DNA of 51,702 bases from Humidesulfovibrio sp. (GTDB lineage Bacteria; Desulfobacterota; Desulfovibrionia; Desulfovibrionales; Desulfovibrionaceae), in the NCBI RefSeq assembly GCF_031082295.1, contig NZ_JAVHLD010000020.1, positions 1-51,702 of the forward strand, in the 5' to 3' direction. This document shows, in pieces, positions 1 through 16,017 of the stretch. Positions within the stretch are counted from its first letter, which is position 1; every line of letters begins with the position of its first letter. The position numbers and the translations under genes are program-made. The notes beneath the pieces are model-generated. The model ran no database searches. It was not told where the DNA came from and saw nothing but the letters and a program-made list of their open reading frames with translations.

Positions 1-335
1 GGGCTGCCGGGGGTGTGCCTGCCGGCAGGGCGCATGGCCCCGGCGGCGGTCGAAACAGGGGGGCGGCGGAGCGAGAGTGCGGTACGTGGACGACGACTTG
101 AACGGCCTTCTTCTCGTGAAAAATCGCACATATCCCGCTCTTCAGGCACCGTTTTTGAACATGGACGCGTTCTTTCGCCGTTCACTCCGCATTTTTCACC
201 GTTTACCTAAAAATACGCGCCAGGGGCTTGCATCAATGCGTAGACCCGAGGCACGGAAACACACCGCGCCCCGGCAGCCCCGCCTGAGGGCCAAGTGCCA
301 CACCAGGCGCAAAAACGACAAGGCAGGAGTCACGC
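1..335. other. Gene-free stretch upstream of acs
   Basis: No supported gene is seen here. A perfect 12-bp palindrome (CCTGCCGGCAGG, 18-29) may be the remains of a terminator of a gene outside the window. The part from about 115 to 220 is relatively AT-rich and is the likely place for the acs promoter, but no convincing -35/-10 or -24/-12 pair was found. The stretch ends in the acs ribosome binding site (AGGCAGGAG just before 336). Short open frames here have no RBS and no protein-like composition. Confidence 0.5.
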
Positions 336-2324
<1,989 letters not shown>

Positions 2325-2350
2325 CGCCGACTCAGGAATCATCCGGGGTT

Positions 2351-2390
2351 GCGGGGGCGGATTGGCCGCCCCCGCTTTTCCTTTTTCTGG
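2351..2390 (+). terminator. Rho-independent terminator of acs
   Basis: A perfect 10-bp GC stem (GCGGGGGCGG 2351-2360 with CCGCCCCCGC 2366-2375) and a 5-nt loop are followed by TTTTCCTTTTT. It lies 27 bases after the acs stop codon. Confidence 0.93.
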
Positions 2391-2506
2391 GGCCGGAAGC
2401 GGCCCGCCCGTCGCCATTCCGGCCTCTGCCCCCTCGCCATTTGACGCCCCCCCGCCGCAGGCGTACCTCTGAACCTGTTCCGCCACGCGGACTGCCCGGA
2501 GGACCC

Positions 2507-3502
2507 ATGCGCGCGAAATCAGTCCCATTGCTGTTGTTGTTGCTGATGGTTGCTGTAGGCTGCCAAGCCTTGCTCGGCGCGGGTTGCCAGGCCGCGACCA
2601 GGAAGGCGGCGGGCGGCGCCAAGGCTCCCGAAGCCCTGCGCCAGCTCACCGCGCCGGACCTCTCGCCCCCGGCGCGCCTTTCGCCCGCCAACGCCGCCCC
2701 CGCCCTGCCCGAACGCCTGCGCGGCATCATCCGCCGCGTGGCGCTGCCCGCGGGCGACAAGCGCCTCGCGCTCACCTTCGACCTCTGCGAACGGGCGGTG
2801 CACGTCACCGGCTTTGACGCTGCCCTTGTGGACGCCCTGCGCCACGACGGGGCCAAGGCCACCTTCTTCGCGGGGGGCAAGTGGATGCGCTCGCACCCGG
2901 AGGCAACGCAGAGCCTCATGGCCGACCCGCGCTTCGAGCTGGCCAACCACGGCTGGACCCACGCCAACATGGCCGTGACGCGCGGGCAGAAGCGCGTGGA
3001 CCAGGTGCTGTGGACCAGCGCCCAGGCCGAGCTGCTGCGCGAGGAGCTGGACGCCCGCCGCGTGAGGGAGGGCAAGCCCGCGCTCGGCCCCAGGCCGCTG
3101 ACGCTCTTCCGCCTGCCCTATGGCCGTGGCGGGGCCGAGGCCGTGGCCGCCATCAACGCGCTGGGTCTGGCGGTGATCCAGTGGGACGTGGTGGGCGAGG
3201 GCTTCGGCGGCAGCGTGGAGGCCAGGGCGCAGGCCATCGCCCAGGCGGCGCGGCCCGGCTCCATCGTGCTGCTGCACGCCAACCAGGTGCCCAGGGACAC
3301 GGCGGCGCTGGTGCGCGCGCTGCTGCCGCTGCTGCGCCAGCGCGGGTTCGCCACGGCCACGGTGGGCGAGCTGCTGGCGGCGGGCGAGCCGGAGACCGTG
3401 TCCGACGGCTACTTCAGCGTGCCCGGCGACAACAGCATCTACGACGACATGTTCGAGGACGGCGGCACCGGGGGCAGGGCGCGCAAGAGCCCCGGGCGCT
3501 AG
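2507..3502 (+). CDS. Polysaccharide deacetylase family protein (NodB-like), exported
   Basis: Predicted metal-dependent deacetylase of 331 residues acting outside the cytoplasmic membrane. The chosen ATG has CCGGAGGA 4 bases upstream and gives a typical export signal (MRAKSV then a leucine-rich core). Two cysteines (about residues 16 and 24) could serve as a lipobox, so a lipoprotein is likely. NodB-type motifs are present: LTFDLCE with the catalytic Asp at D92, the metal-site NHGWTH (H148, H152), RLPYGR and VLLHAN. The usual TFDDG is TFDLCE here, so the second metal-binding Asp is absent, a variant known in some exported members. The substrate (peptidoglycan, exopolysaccharide or other) cannot be told. 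It lies between acs and convergent greA with no operon partner. Confidence 0.85.
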   Translation: MRAKSVPLLLLLLMVAVGCQALLGAGCQAATRKAAGGAKAPEALRQLTAPDLSPPARLSPANAAPALPERLRGIIRRVALPAGDKRLALTFDLCERAVHVTGFDAALVDALRHDGAKATFFAGGKWMRSHPEATQSLMADPRFELANHGWTHANMAVTRGQKRVDQVLWTSAQAELLREELDARRVREGKPALGPRPLTLFRLPYGRGGAEAVAAINALGLAVIQWDVVGEGFGGSVEARAQAIAQAARPGSIVLLHANQVPRDTAALVRALLPLLRQRGFATATVGELLAAGEPETVSDGYFSVPGDNSIYDDMFEDGGTGGRARKSPGR

Positions 3503-3658
3503 CCTGCGGCGAGTGCCCGCCAGCGGGGCGGAGGAGCGGTTCGGGAGCGTTCTTTGCGGCGGCCTGGTCTGCCTGATCCAAAGGGGAGGGAGCCCTGCCC
3601 CGGCCAGGGGGGCGGCCCGCAAACCGGGACGCGCGCCCCTGAGCGGGCCGGAAAGGGC

Positions 3659-4156
3659 TTAGTCGGCGGCGGGGGCGAAGGCCGGGCCGTTGAACTCGAT
3701 GCTCAACACTTCGTACTCCACGCGGCCGCGCGGCACCATGATGACGACCTCGTCGCCCACGGTCTTGCCGAGGATGGCCTGGCCAACGGGGGAGAGCACG
3801 GACACGCTGCCCTTGCAGAAGCCGGTCTCGTCGGGGCCGAGCACGGTGTAGCGCTTCTTCTCGCCGCTCTCCACGTCCTCCAGCTCCACCGTGGCGCCAA
3901 AGCAGACCTTTTCGCCGCCCACGGTCTTCATGTCGATGACGTTGTAGTTGGCGATGCGGCTCTCGATGAAGCCGATGCGCGCCTCCATCATGCCCTGGCG
4001 CTCGCGCGCGGCGTGGTAGCCGCCGTTCTCGCGCAGGTCGCCTTCCTCCCGGGCGAGGCGGATGGCTTCGGAAACCTCTGGGCGCTGCTTCTTCAGGCTT
4101 TCCAGCTCTTTTTTCATGAGCGTGTAGCCTTCCTGGGAAATGGGAATGCTGGACAT
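3659..4156 (-). CDS. greA: Transcription elongation factor GreA
   Basis: 165-residue GreA/GreB-type factor that rescues backtracked RNA polymerase by stimulating transcript cleavage. The N-terminal coiled coil carries the acidic tip in EEGDLRENGGYHAA (D40, E43), and the C-terminal FKBP-like domain contains VSVLSPVGQAILGKTVGDE. The ATG at 4156 is preceded by AAGAGAGAG. The gene is single and minus-strand. Its promoter must lie in the roughly 70 bases between its start and the terminator of the otsBA operon. The tip reads ENGGYH where many GreA proteins have ENAEYH. Confidence 0.95.
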   Translation of the reverse strand: MSSIPISQEGYTLMKKELESLKKQRPEVSEAIRLAREEGDLRENGGYHAARERQGMMEARIGFIESRIANYNVIDMKTVGGEKVCFGATVELEDVESGEKKRYTVLGPDETGFCKGSVSVLSPVGQAILGKTVGDEVVIMVPRGRVEYEVLSIEFNGPAFAPAAD

Positions 4157-4214
4157 GGGCAACTCTCTCTCTTGAATCTCACGCGGCCAAAGTGCCGCAG
4201 TCTTCACAGGCAAA

Positions 4215-4247
4215 AAGAAGAGGAAGCCTGCGGGACTTCCCGCAGGC
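4215..4247 (-). terminator. Rho-independent terminator of the mscS-treS-otsBA operon
   Basis: On the minus strand a 9-bp stem (GCCTGCGGG / CCCGCAGGC, 4226-4234 with 4239-4247) has a 4-nt loop and is followed by TTCCTCTTCTTTTTGCC. It sits about 75 bases past the otsBA stop and ahead of greA. Confidence 0.9.
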
Positions 4248-4320
4248 CGCCTGTCGAAGACACCCCAGGGATAGAACATCAATAAGCCATGGTCAAGGCC
4301 CGGCGGCTGCGCGCGCGGCG

Positions 4321-10161
<5,841 letters not shown>

Positions 10162-10169
<8 letters not shown>

Positions 10170-11262
10170 GTTGCGATTCCTTTTCCGCGCATGCTTGCGT
10201 TTCGTTGAGCGAGACCCTGGCAAGCGGCAGGGCCTCGGGGTGGTTCTTCTGGATGTAGCACACTAATTTCTCGCGCACCAGACAGCGCAGGTCCCAGTTG
10301 CGTGACGAGTCCCTGGAACTCACCAGGGCGCGCACTGTGAGGGTGGCCGCGCCGGAATCGGTGACTTGCATGCCGCACACCCTTCCGTCCCAGAGCTCGC
10401 CCGCGTCCTCTGCGCAGATGCGCGAGAGCTCGGCGCGTAGCGCGGCCACCGGAGCGCGGTAGTCCAGGCTCAGGAACACGCTGCCCAGTATCTCCGCGCT
10501 GGAGCGCGTCCAGTTCTGCAGCGGCTTTTCAAGGAAGTACGTCACCGGCACCACCAGGCGGCGCTGGTCCCAGATGCGCACCACCACGTAGGTCAGGGTG
10601 ATCTCCTCCACGCGACCCCATTCGCCCTCGAGCACCACCACGTCGTCCAGGCGGATGGGCTGGGTGATGGCGATCTGCAGTCCGGCGAAGATGGTGGCCA
10701 AAAACTTCTGGGCCGACAGGCCGGCCACGGCCCCGGCGATGCCCGCGGAGGCCAGCACGCTCGTGCCGATGCCGCGCGTGACGTCGAAGACCATGAGGGC
10801 GGCGGCCAGGGCCACCAGGATCACCAGGACCGAGAACACGCGGCGGAACATGCGCACCTGGGTCACAATCTTGCGGGCGCGCAGGTTGTCCTCTGCGAGC
10901 ACGCTGTTGCCGCGCTGCAGCCACTGGGCGAGCATGCCGCCGACGGCCAGCATGGTCCAGGCGAACACCGCGATCCAGCTCAGGGCGTGCAGCTTGTGGG
11001 CGGCGCTCAGCAGGGCCGCGGGCAGGTCCAGGTCCGCAAACCCGGCCAGGGCCAGGTCCAGGCCCAGCAGCGCTGCGGCCAGGCGGGTGGGGCCTTTGAC
11101 GAGGTCCAGCGCCAGGCTCCAGAACGCTTCGTCGCGGGCGGTGGCCAGCTTGCGCAGGGCGCGCAGCACCAGGGCGTGGACCGCCAGCCCGGCCAGGACC
11201 AGGAGCAGGGCCAAGGCCAAGGCGCTGAGACGGGCGAAGGCCGGATCGGATGATATGGGCAT
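10162..11262 (-). CDS. MscS-family mechanosensitive ion channel
   Basis: 366-residue inner-membrane channel that opens on membrane tension and releases osmolytes. Three or four hydrophobic segments are followed by the MscS pore helix and beta domain: LASAGIAGAVAGLSAQKFLA, then QPIRLDDVVVLEGEWGRVEEI and the WDQRRLVVPVTYF segment. The ATG at 11262 has an ideal AAGGAGG 5 bases upstream. It is the first gene of an operon with the trehalose genes and overlaps treS by 8 bases, which links osmolyte release to osmolyte synthesis. The 227-base gap upstream holds several inverted repeats, so the operon promoter is probably there. Confidence 0.93.
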
Positions 11263-11318
11263 GGACCCTCCTTGAAGGAGCGGGGGTCGTCTCGGGCAGG
11301 GGGAAAGTCGACCGTGAG

Positions 11319-11386
11319 TCCCGAATTCCTGAAAAAGTGTTCCGACATTTCGGGAATATACCGGCCTGGGGCCAGTATTTCAGGAA
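11319..11386 (-). promoter_or_regulatory. Leader/promoter region of the mscS operon with nested inverted repeats
   Basis: Three inverted repeats lie in this AT-richer stretch: TCCCGAA (11319-11325) with TTCGGGA (11349-11355); TTCCTGAAA (11326-11334) with TTTCAGGAA (11378-11386); and ATAC-c-GGCC (11358-11366) with GGCC-a-GTAT (11370-11378). On the minus strand a -10-like TATATT overlaps 11355-11360. The pairs are mutually exclusive in part, so they could be operator half sites or an RNA switch in the leader. No known family is recognised. Confidence 0.45.
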
Positions 11387-11489
11387 ATATCGAGGATTTG
11401 AGGAGAGGGTTGCAGGGCGCGTGCCAGTTCGGCCTTTGGCCGCCCGGAGGCACGAGAAGTTGGTGGCCACAGAGGCCGGGAAGTCAGAC

Positions 11490-12611
11490 CTATTGGTCCT
11501 TGGCGGCCGCCACGGCGTGGCCCGGAACCAGCTTGGCCCGGTACATGGCCTCGTCCGCCTGCCTGGCCAGGGTTTCCGGCGCCTGGGGCGTGTCCAGCTC
11601 CAGGGCGGCCAGGCCCGCGCTCACGGTGACGGGCAGATGCTCCTTGCCGGGGAGGTCGCGCAGGGTCTCGAAGGCCGCGAACAGGCGGCGCATGACCGCC
11701 TCGGCCTGCTCCGGCCCGACGTTCGGCAGCACGGCGCAGAATTCGTCGCCGCCCATGCGGGCCGGCAGGTCCTCCACGCGCAGGGTGGCCTTGAGCGCCT
11801 GGGCCAGGGCCTGGAGCACGCGGTCGCCCTCCTTGTGGCCGTAGCGGTCGTTGACGGCCTTGAACCCGTCCAGGTCCAGGAAGGCCAGGGTCAGCGGATG
11901 CCCGTGGCGCACGGCGTGGGAAATCTCACGCCGCAGCGACTCGAACAGCGTGCGGCGGTTGGCCAGGCCGGTGAGCGGGTCGGTGCCGGCCTGCTCCTCC
12001 AGCTGTTGCGTCCGCCGCGCCACCTCCTGCTCCAGTCCCTTGGCGTAGGACTCCATCTCGGCGCGCCCGCGCTCAAGCTGGCTCACCAGGGCCTGGATGT
12101 AGGTGTCGAAGACCAGGGACAGGTCGAAGAGCAGCAGTTTCTCCAGGGCCTGCAGCACCGGCACGCAGGCCTTGCAGTCGGCTTTTGCCCCGGAGACGCC
12201 GCCCGGTCCGGCCAGGCGCTGTTCCAGGATGGTCAGCAGCGTGCGCACCGAGGGCACGTACAGCCTGGGCGCCACGCCGATGCGGTTGTGCACCATGCCC
12301 ACCCGCAGGCGCGAGAGCACGTAGATGTCGTCGTACTCGCCGCCGAAGAGCGAGAGCAGGTAGCGGGCCATGTGCTTTTTCAGCCGGGCCAGGGTCTCGG
12401 CGTCGCCGATGAGCTCCTCGATCTCCGGGGTGGCCACCTGGTTGGCGTAGAACTCGTCCACGATGGCGTCGAGGTCGTCGCTCACCTTGCCCTGGGCGGT
12501 GGCCAGCAGGACTTCGTCCTCGCGGGTGATGCCGAAGAGCTCCTTGCGCCGGGCGATCTCCAGGCCGGTGATGCGCAGCTGCTCCGCCAGGCTCTGGTCG
12601 GTGAGCCTCAT
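11490..12611 (-). CDS. Globin-coupled sensor diguanylate cyclase
   Basis: 373-residue cytoplasmic protein. The N-terminal 160 residues form a globin-coupled sensor with the proximal haem histidine at H108 in RVGMVHNRIGVAP, a pattern shared by oxygen-sensing GCS proteins. A short helical linker leads to a complete GGDEF domain: GGDEF at 287-291, preceded five residues earlier by RVED (278-281), the RxxD product-inhibition site. So it should make cyclic di-GMP under control of a haem ligand and be feedback inhibited. Its ATG overlaps the stop of the DUF4911-like gene (ATGA). It is the last gene of a three-gene unit; the ligand is inferred. Confidence 0.9.
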   Translation of the reverse strand: MRLTDQSLAEQLRITGLEIARRKELFGITREDEVLLATAQGKVSDDLDAIVDEFYANQVATPEIEELIGDAETLARLKKHMARYLLSLFGGEYDDIYVLSRLRVGMVHNRIGVAPRLYVPSVRTLLTILEQRLAGPGGVSGAKADCKACVPVLQALEKLLLFDLSLVFDTYIQALVSQLERGRAEMESYAKGLEQEVARRTQQLEEQAGTDPLTGLANRRTLFESLRREISHAVRHGHPLTLAFLDLDGFKAVNDRYGHKEGDRVLQALAQALKATLRVEDLPARMGGDEFCAVLPNVGPEQAEAVMRRLFAAFETLRDLPGKEHLPVTVSAGLAALELDTPQAPETLARQADEAMYRAKLVPGHAVAAAKDQ

Positions 12612-12874
12612 GCCGGGCCTCCCGGGTGGGTTCCGGCGGGCAATAGCTCCAGCGGAAATTCCGTGCGCGCGGCCTCCACGAAGCGCAGCACCTCCGCGCG
12701 CATGCCCGGGGCGAAGCGCAGCAGCAGGGCCTCGCGCCCGGCGGGGTCCGCGCCGAGCGACGTGAACAGGGCCAGGTTGTCCCAGGCCTCCAGCAGGAAG
12801 CGGAACATGGCCACGTCGGCCCTTGCCAGGCGCAGGTAGAGGGCTTCGGAGCGGTGCTGGGCGGGGCGGGTCAT
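12608..12874 (-). CDS. Small DUF4911-like protein
   Basis: 88-residue soluble protein. The pattern ALYLRLARADVAMFRFLLEA and the following LLLRFAPGMRAEVLRFVEA fit, from memory, the DUF4911 family of small deltaproteobacterial proteins; no function is known for it. The gene is joined by ATGA overlaps at both ends: its start overlaps the stop of the PEP-synthase-like gene and its stop overlaps the start of the globin diguanylate cyclase. It is therefore almost certainly translated with them. No catalytic motif, cysteine cluster or membrane segment is visible. Confidence 0.75.
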   Translation of the reverse strand: MTRPAQHRSEALYLRLARADVAMFRFLLEAWDNLALFTSLGADPAGREALLLRFAPGMRAEVLRFVEAARTEFPLELLPAGTHPGGPA

Positions 12875-15117
12875 GCGGCCTCCGGGTTGGGCTTGGCGCT
12901 GCTTGCGGGCGGGGTGTGGCCGAGCATCTGGCGCACCTCGCGCAGGATCTTTTCGCGGTGCTGGCGCACCTGTTCCGGGATGCGCATGACCATGTCCAGC
13001 TGGCGGGTGTGGATGATGAGATAGCCCAGAATCTTCAGCCGGTCCATGAGTTCCGCCTGCGGCAAGCCCTCCACCCGGGCCATGAGGGCGTCCTCGCGGG
13101 CCTCCAGCGAGAACCCGAACTCGGCCAGGATGCCCGACACGAACTGGATGCGCCGGGCGCGCCGGGTGACCTCCGCCGCGCCGCCCCGGAACTGGAAGCT
13201 GACGAAGTTCTCGCGGTCGCGGTCGCCCACCATGGCCTCGATGGTCACGAAGTGGTAGCCGAAGCGCGAGGACAGCGACACGTACGAGCGCGAGAGCAGG
13301 ATGTGGTTCTGCACGCCGAAGTCGAACTCGCTGGTGATGCCGATTTCCGGGTTGGTGGTGCTCTCGTACATGATGGACAGAAAGCCGCGGGCGTCCACCG
13401 GGGGCGGCCCGGCCCAGGGGAAGGCGCTGATGCCCGCCCAGACGGCCTGGAACGGCGGGCTGGCGATGTTTTCCAGGCGGATGAACCGGCCCTCCGGCGG
13501 GGACGCGAAGGCGTCCTCCAGGTTGATGATCCACCATTGCATGGCGGCTTCGCCCGCCCAGAGCTGCCGGGCCTGGCCCTCGGAGAAGTCCTGGGCGCCG
13601 CGGCCGAACTCCACCATGGCGTCCACCGAGCGCTGGTGCGCCAGGCGCGCCACATCGCGCAGGGTCTTGCAGTTGGCGGCGCGGAAGTCCGGGCTCTCGG
13701 GCGCGGGCAGGGTCAGGGGCGAGAGCAGCGTCAGCAGCTCCAGCAGCCGCCCGTGCACCGGCGTGCCGACCATGTGCGAGCGCAGGCCCGCGTGGCTGTG
13801 GTCCGCGCGCCCGCCGGCGGCGTGGTCGAAAACAGGGGCCTTCAGGCCGTTTTTCGAGCCGAGCTCCTCCTCGTCCGGGGGGGGCAGGGGGCCGCAGCGC
13901 AACACCTGGAACCCGCCCTCAAGGGTCTTGACCCACTCGAACAGGGCGGGCGCGCCCAGCCCCTGCTCCAGGCGGCAAGACAGGTCGGCCAGGGCCTTGG
14001 CGTCGTCCTCGCCCAGGCCCTCGTTGCGGGCCGAGAGGCCGGGCTCGCAGGTGCGGCAGGCCCCGCGCAGGCGCTCGCCTTCCTCGCCCAGCACCTTGCC
14101 GGGGTCTTCGCCCAGGTCGCGCGCGGGGTCCAGGGCGGGCACGGCCAGCACGCCCACGCACATGGCCACGTCGATGTCCGGTATGCCGCCCATGAGGCGG
14201 CGGCGCATGGCCTGGACGGAATATTTGCCCGCGCAGGCGCGGCGATAGGCCGAGAGCACCTCCCCGCAGGCCACGCCCACCTGGGCGGGGTAGACCCCGG
14301 TGAAGCCCTGGGCCTCGCCCAGGCTGTTGGGCAGCAGGCACAGGCGCATGTCCGGCCGGCCCGCCGTGAGCCTGGCGCAGGCGTTCTCGATGGCGCGGAC
14401 GAGCTCGTCCGGCAGGGGGGCGTCCATGATGAGCGCCTGGATCTCCCGGCTCATGCCCGCCAGGGTGTGCGCGTCCGGGCCGTAGATGGCTGGCGGGCCG
14501 CCCTCGCCCTGTGCGCCGGGGTCGGTGTCGTACATGGCCTGGGTGCGCCGGGCGATCTCCTCGCGCAGGCCCGGCTGTCCGGCAAAGGCCTCGTAGGCGC
14601 AGGCGCCGATGACGAAGCCCTCGGGCACGGGCAGGCCCAGGCGGTTCTTGACCTCGCCCAGCTCGGCCAGGCGCGCGCCCACGGCGTCGGCGGAGGCGGC
14701 GTCGACCTCGGCCAGGTCGGTCACCAGCTCGCCGCAGGCCGGGGGGTTGCGGCGGCCCAGCACCTCCTCCACCTCGGCCAGGATGCCCGTGAACCGCGTG
14801 GAGAGCCGCGCCGCTGCGCCGGGGTCCAGGCTCTTCAGGTGCGAGAGCATGCGGAAGGCGTTCACCGCGGCGCTTGTGGTGCCCGCGCGCAGGAAGGCCA
14901 TGCCGAAGACGCGGCCGTCGGTGGCGGCGCGCTCCATGTCGGCCAGGGTGGAGAGAAGGCGTTTGCCGGTGGTGACGAGCAGGCGGAAGTTGGTGTGCTT
15001 GCGGCGAAACTCCGCGCCGAGGGCGGCAGCGGCGGCAGCGGCCTCCGCCGGGGTCGGCTCGGGCTTCTGCTCCTCCCGCAGGAGCAGCGCGCGCAATTTC
15101 GCCAGCAGTCCAGCCAC
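12871..15117 (-). CDS. PEP synthase-like protein with degenerate ATP-binding domain (PEP/pyruvate-binding family)
   Basis: 748 residues. I chose the GTG at 15117 because GGAGG ends 5 bases upstream; the in-frame ATG at 15165 has no RBS. Residues around 170-190 (NRLGLPVPEGFVIGACAYEAF) match the opening of the PPDK/PEP-synthase nucleotide-binding domain. The usual VRSSA..ED..SFAGQ segment is changed to LCLLPNSLGEAQGFTGVY, and no swivelling phospho-histidine domain (TSHAAI type) follows. The C-terminal third has a conserved-looking block (SYVSLSSRFGYHF, ENFVSFQFRGGAA) seen in deltaproteobacterial relatives. It is probably a pseudoenzyme or sensor rather than a PEP synthase. It heads a coupled operon with the DUF4911-like protein and the diguanylate cyclase. 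Confidence 0.75.
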   Translation of the reverse strand: MAGLLAKLRALLLREEQKPEPTPAEAAAAAAALGAEFRRKHTNFRLLVTTGKRLLSTLADMERAATDGRVFGMAFLRAGTTSAAVNAFRMLSHLKSLDPGAAARLSTRFTGILAEVEEVLGRRNPPACGELVTDLAEVDAASADAVGARLAELGEVKNRLGLPVPEGFVIGACAYEAFAGQPGLREEIARRTQAMYDTDPGAQGEGGPPAIYGPDAHTLAGMSREIQALIMDAPLPDELVRAIENACARLTAGRPDMRLCLLPNSLGEAQGFTGVYPAQVGVACGEVLSAYRRACAGKYSVQAMRRRLMGGIPDIDVAMCVGVLAVPALDPARDLGEDPGKVLGEEGERLRGACRTCEPGLSARNEGLGEDDAKALADLSCRLEQGLGAPALFEWVKTLEGGFQVLRCGPLPPPDEEELGSKNGLKAPVFDHAAGGRADHSHAGLRSHMVGTPVHGRLLELLTLLSPLTLPAPESPDFRAANCKTLRDVARLAHQRSVDAMVEFGRGAQDFSEGQARQLWAGEAAMQWWIINLEDAFASPPEGRFIRLENIASPPFQAVWAGISAFPWAGPPPVDARGFLSIMYESTTNPEIGITSEFDFGVQNHILLSRSYVSLSSRFGYHFVTIEAMVGDRDRENFVSFQFRGGAAEVTRRARRIQFVSGILAEFGFSLEAREDALMARVEGLPQAELMDRLKILGYLIIHTRQLDMVMRIPEQVRQHREKILREVRQMLGHTPPASSAKPNPEAA

Positions 15118-15151
15118 GCACACCTCCAAACAACGGCTCTTACCGGGGCGG

Positions 15152-15196
15152 GAGCGAAAAAGCAAACGCCCCCGGAGGTTTGATCCCCCGGGGGCG
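15152..15196 (-). terminator. Rho-independent terminator of the TauE/SafE operon
   Basis: A 9-bp stem (CGCCCCCGG 15167-15175 with CCGGGGGCG 15188-15196) with a 12-nt loop is followed on the minus strand by TTTGCTTTTTCGC. It lies about 90 bases after the stop at 15289. Confidence 0.85.
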
Positions 15197-15288
15197 CGAA
15201 GCGTATGGAACGCAAGGCCGGGAAGGCTAGCCTACGCTTCCTGTGGTAATGAGGGACAGAACCCTTTACCAGCAGAAAGCCCGTTTGG

Positions 15289-16014
15289 CTAGGCCTCCTT
15301 CTTGATCTTCGGCTTGCTCATGCCCAGGCCGATGCCGCCGAACATGTCGAAGATGGCGTAGCCGTACCACATGGTGTAGACGACGTAGAACACCAGCAGG
15401 CCGACCAGGGGCAGGACGTTGTCCAGCACCTTCTCGCTCTTGATGCCGTAGAAGTTGTAGCCCGGCTCAAGCCCGCGCTTGTTCACCTGGCCCACGACCT
15501 TGGCCTCCTGGATCAGCTTCTGCTTCTGCAGCTCCTTGATGGAGGGGTCGAGCACGGCCCACCAGGCCTTGACCACGGCCTTCTCGCCGTCCTTGTCGGT
15601 CAGGGCGTAGCGGTCGACCACGGCCTTGCCGCGGTCGTTGAACAGGTCGTCGGCGTCGGCCAGGGCGGCGGAGAGGATCACGCCCAGGTCGCCGGTGTAG
15701 GTGACGGAGCCGTCCTTGAGCTCGGCGGTGGCGCCGGCCTTGGTCAGGTTGGCCACGGCGCGCTCGGCAACCTTGGCGTCCTTGACCTTGGCGGTGACGG
15801 TGACGGTCTTGCCGCCCAGGTCAGCCACCTGCTTCTGCACCCCGGGGATGAAGTAGCTGGAGCCCTTGGACAGGCGGTTGAACATGTTGTCGGCCGCGTC
15901 CAGCCCGTTGCCCGCGCCGCCCCAGATGGGCAGGAACAGCGAGACGAAGATGCACAGGAACGAGGCCATGAGCAGCAGGCCCTTGTTGAAGAGAGCTTTG
16001 TTGGTGATAAGCAT
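15289..16014 (-). CDS. Membrane protein with large periplasmic domain, partner of TauE/SafE transporter
   Basis: 241 residues with one hydrophobic segment at each end (about 13-32 and 198-220) and a charged region of about 160 residues between them, which should face the periplasm. The middle part has a BON/ACT-like alternating pattern (VTVTAKVKDAKVAERAVANL, then AGATAELKDGSVTYTGDLG). No enzyme motif is visible. It starts 3 bases after the transporter stop, so it is the second gene of a tight pair and probably an accessory subunit. I do not recognise a named family. Confidence 0.75.
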   Translation of the reverse strand: MLITNKALFNKGLLLMASFLCIFVSLFLPIWGGAGNGLDAADNMFNRLSKGSSYFIPGVQKQVADLGGKTVTVTAKVKDAKVAERAVANLTKAGATAELKDGSVTYTGDLGVILSAALADADDLFNDRGKAVVDRYALTDKDGEKAVVKAWWAVLDPSIKELQKQKLIQEAKVVGQVNKRGLEPGYNFYGIKSEKVLDNVLPLVGLLVFYVVYTMWYGYAIFDMFGGIGLGMSKPKIKKEA

Positions 16015-16017
16015 GGT

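Noticed and set aside
228-231. TTGC before acs as part of a sigma-54 promoter
   Set aside because: The required GG twelve bases upstream of the GC is absent.
3614-3649. GGCCCGC / GCGGGCC hairpin after greA as terminator
   Set aside because: Loop of 22 bases and no T tract on the minus strand.
12823-15183. 786-codon plus-strand frame over the PEP-synthase-like gene
   Set aside because: Mirror frame; the minus-strand gene has coupled neighbours, an RBS and recognisable motifs.
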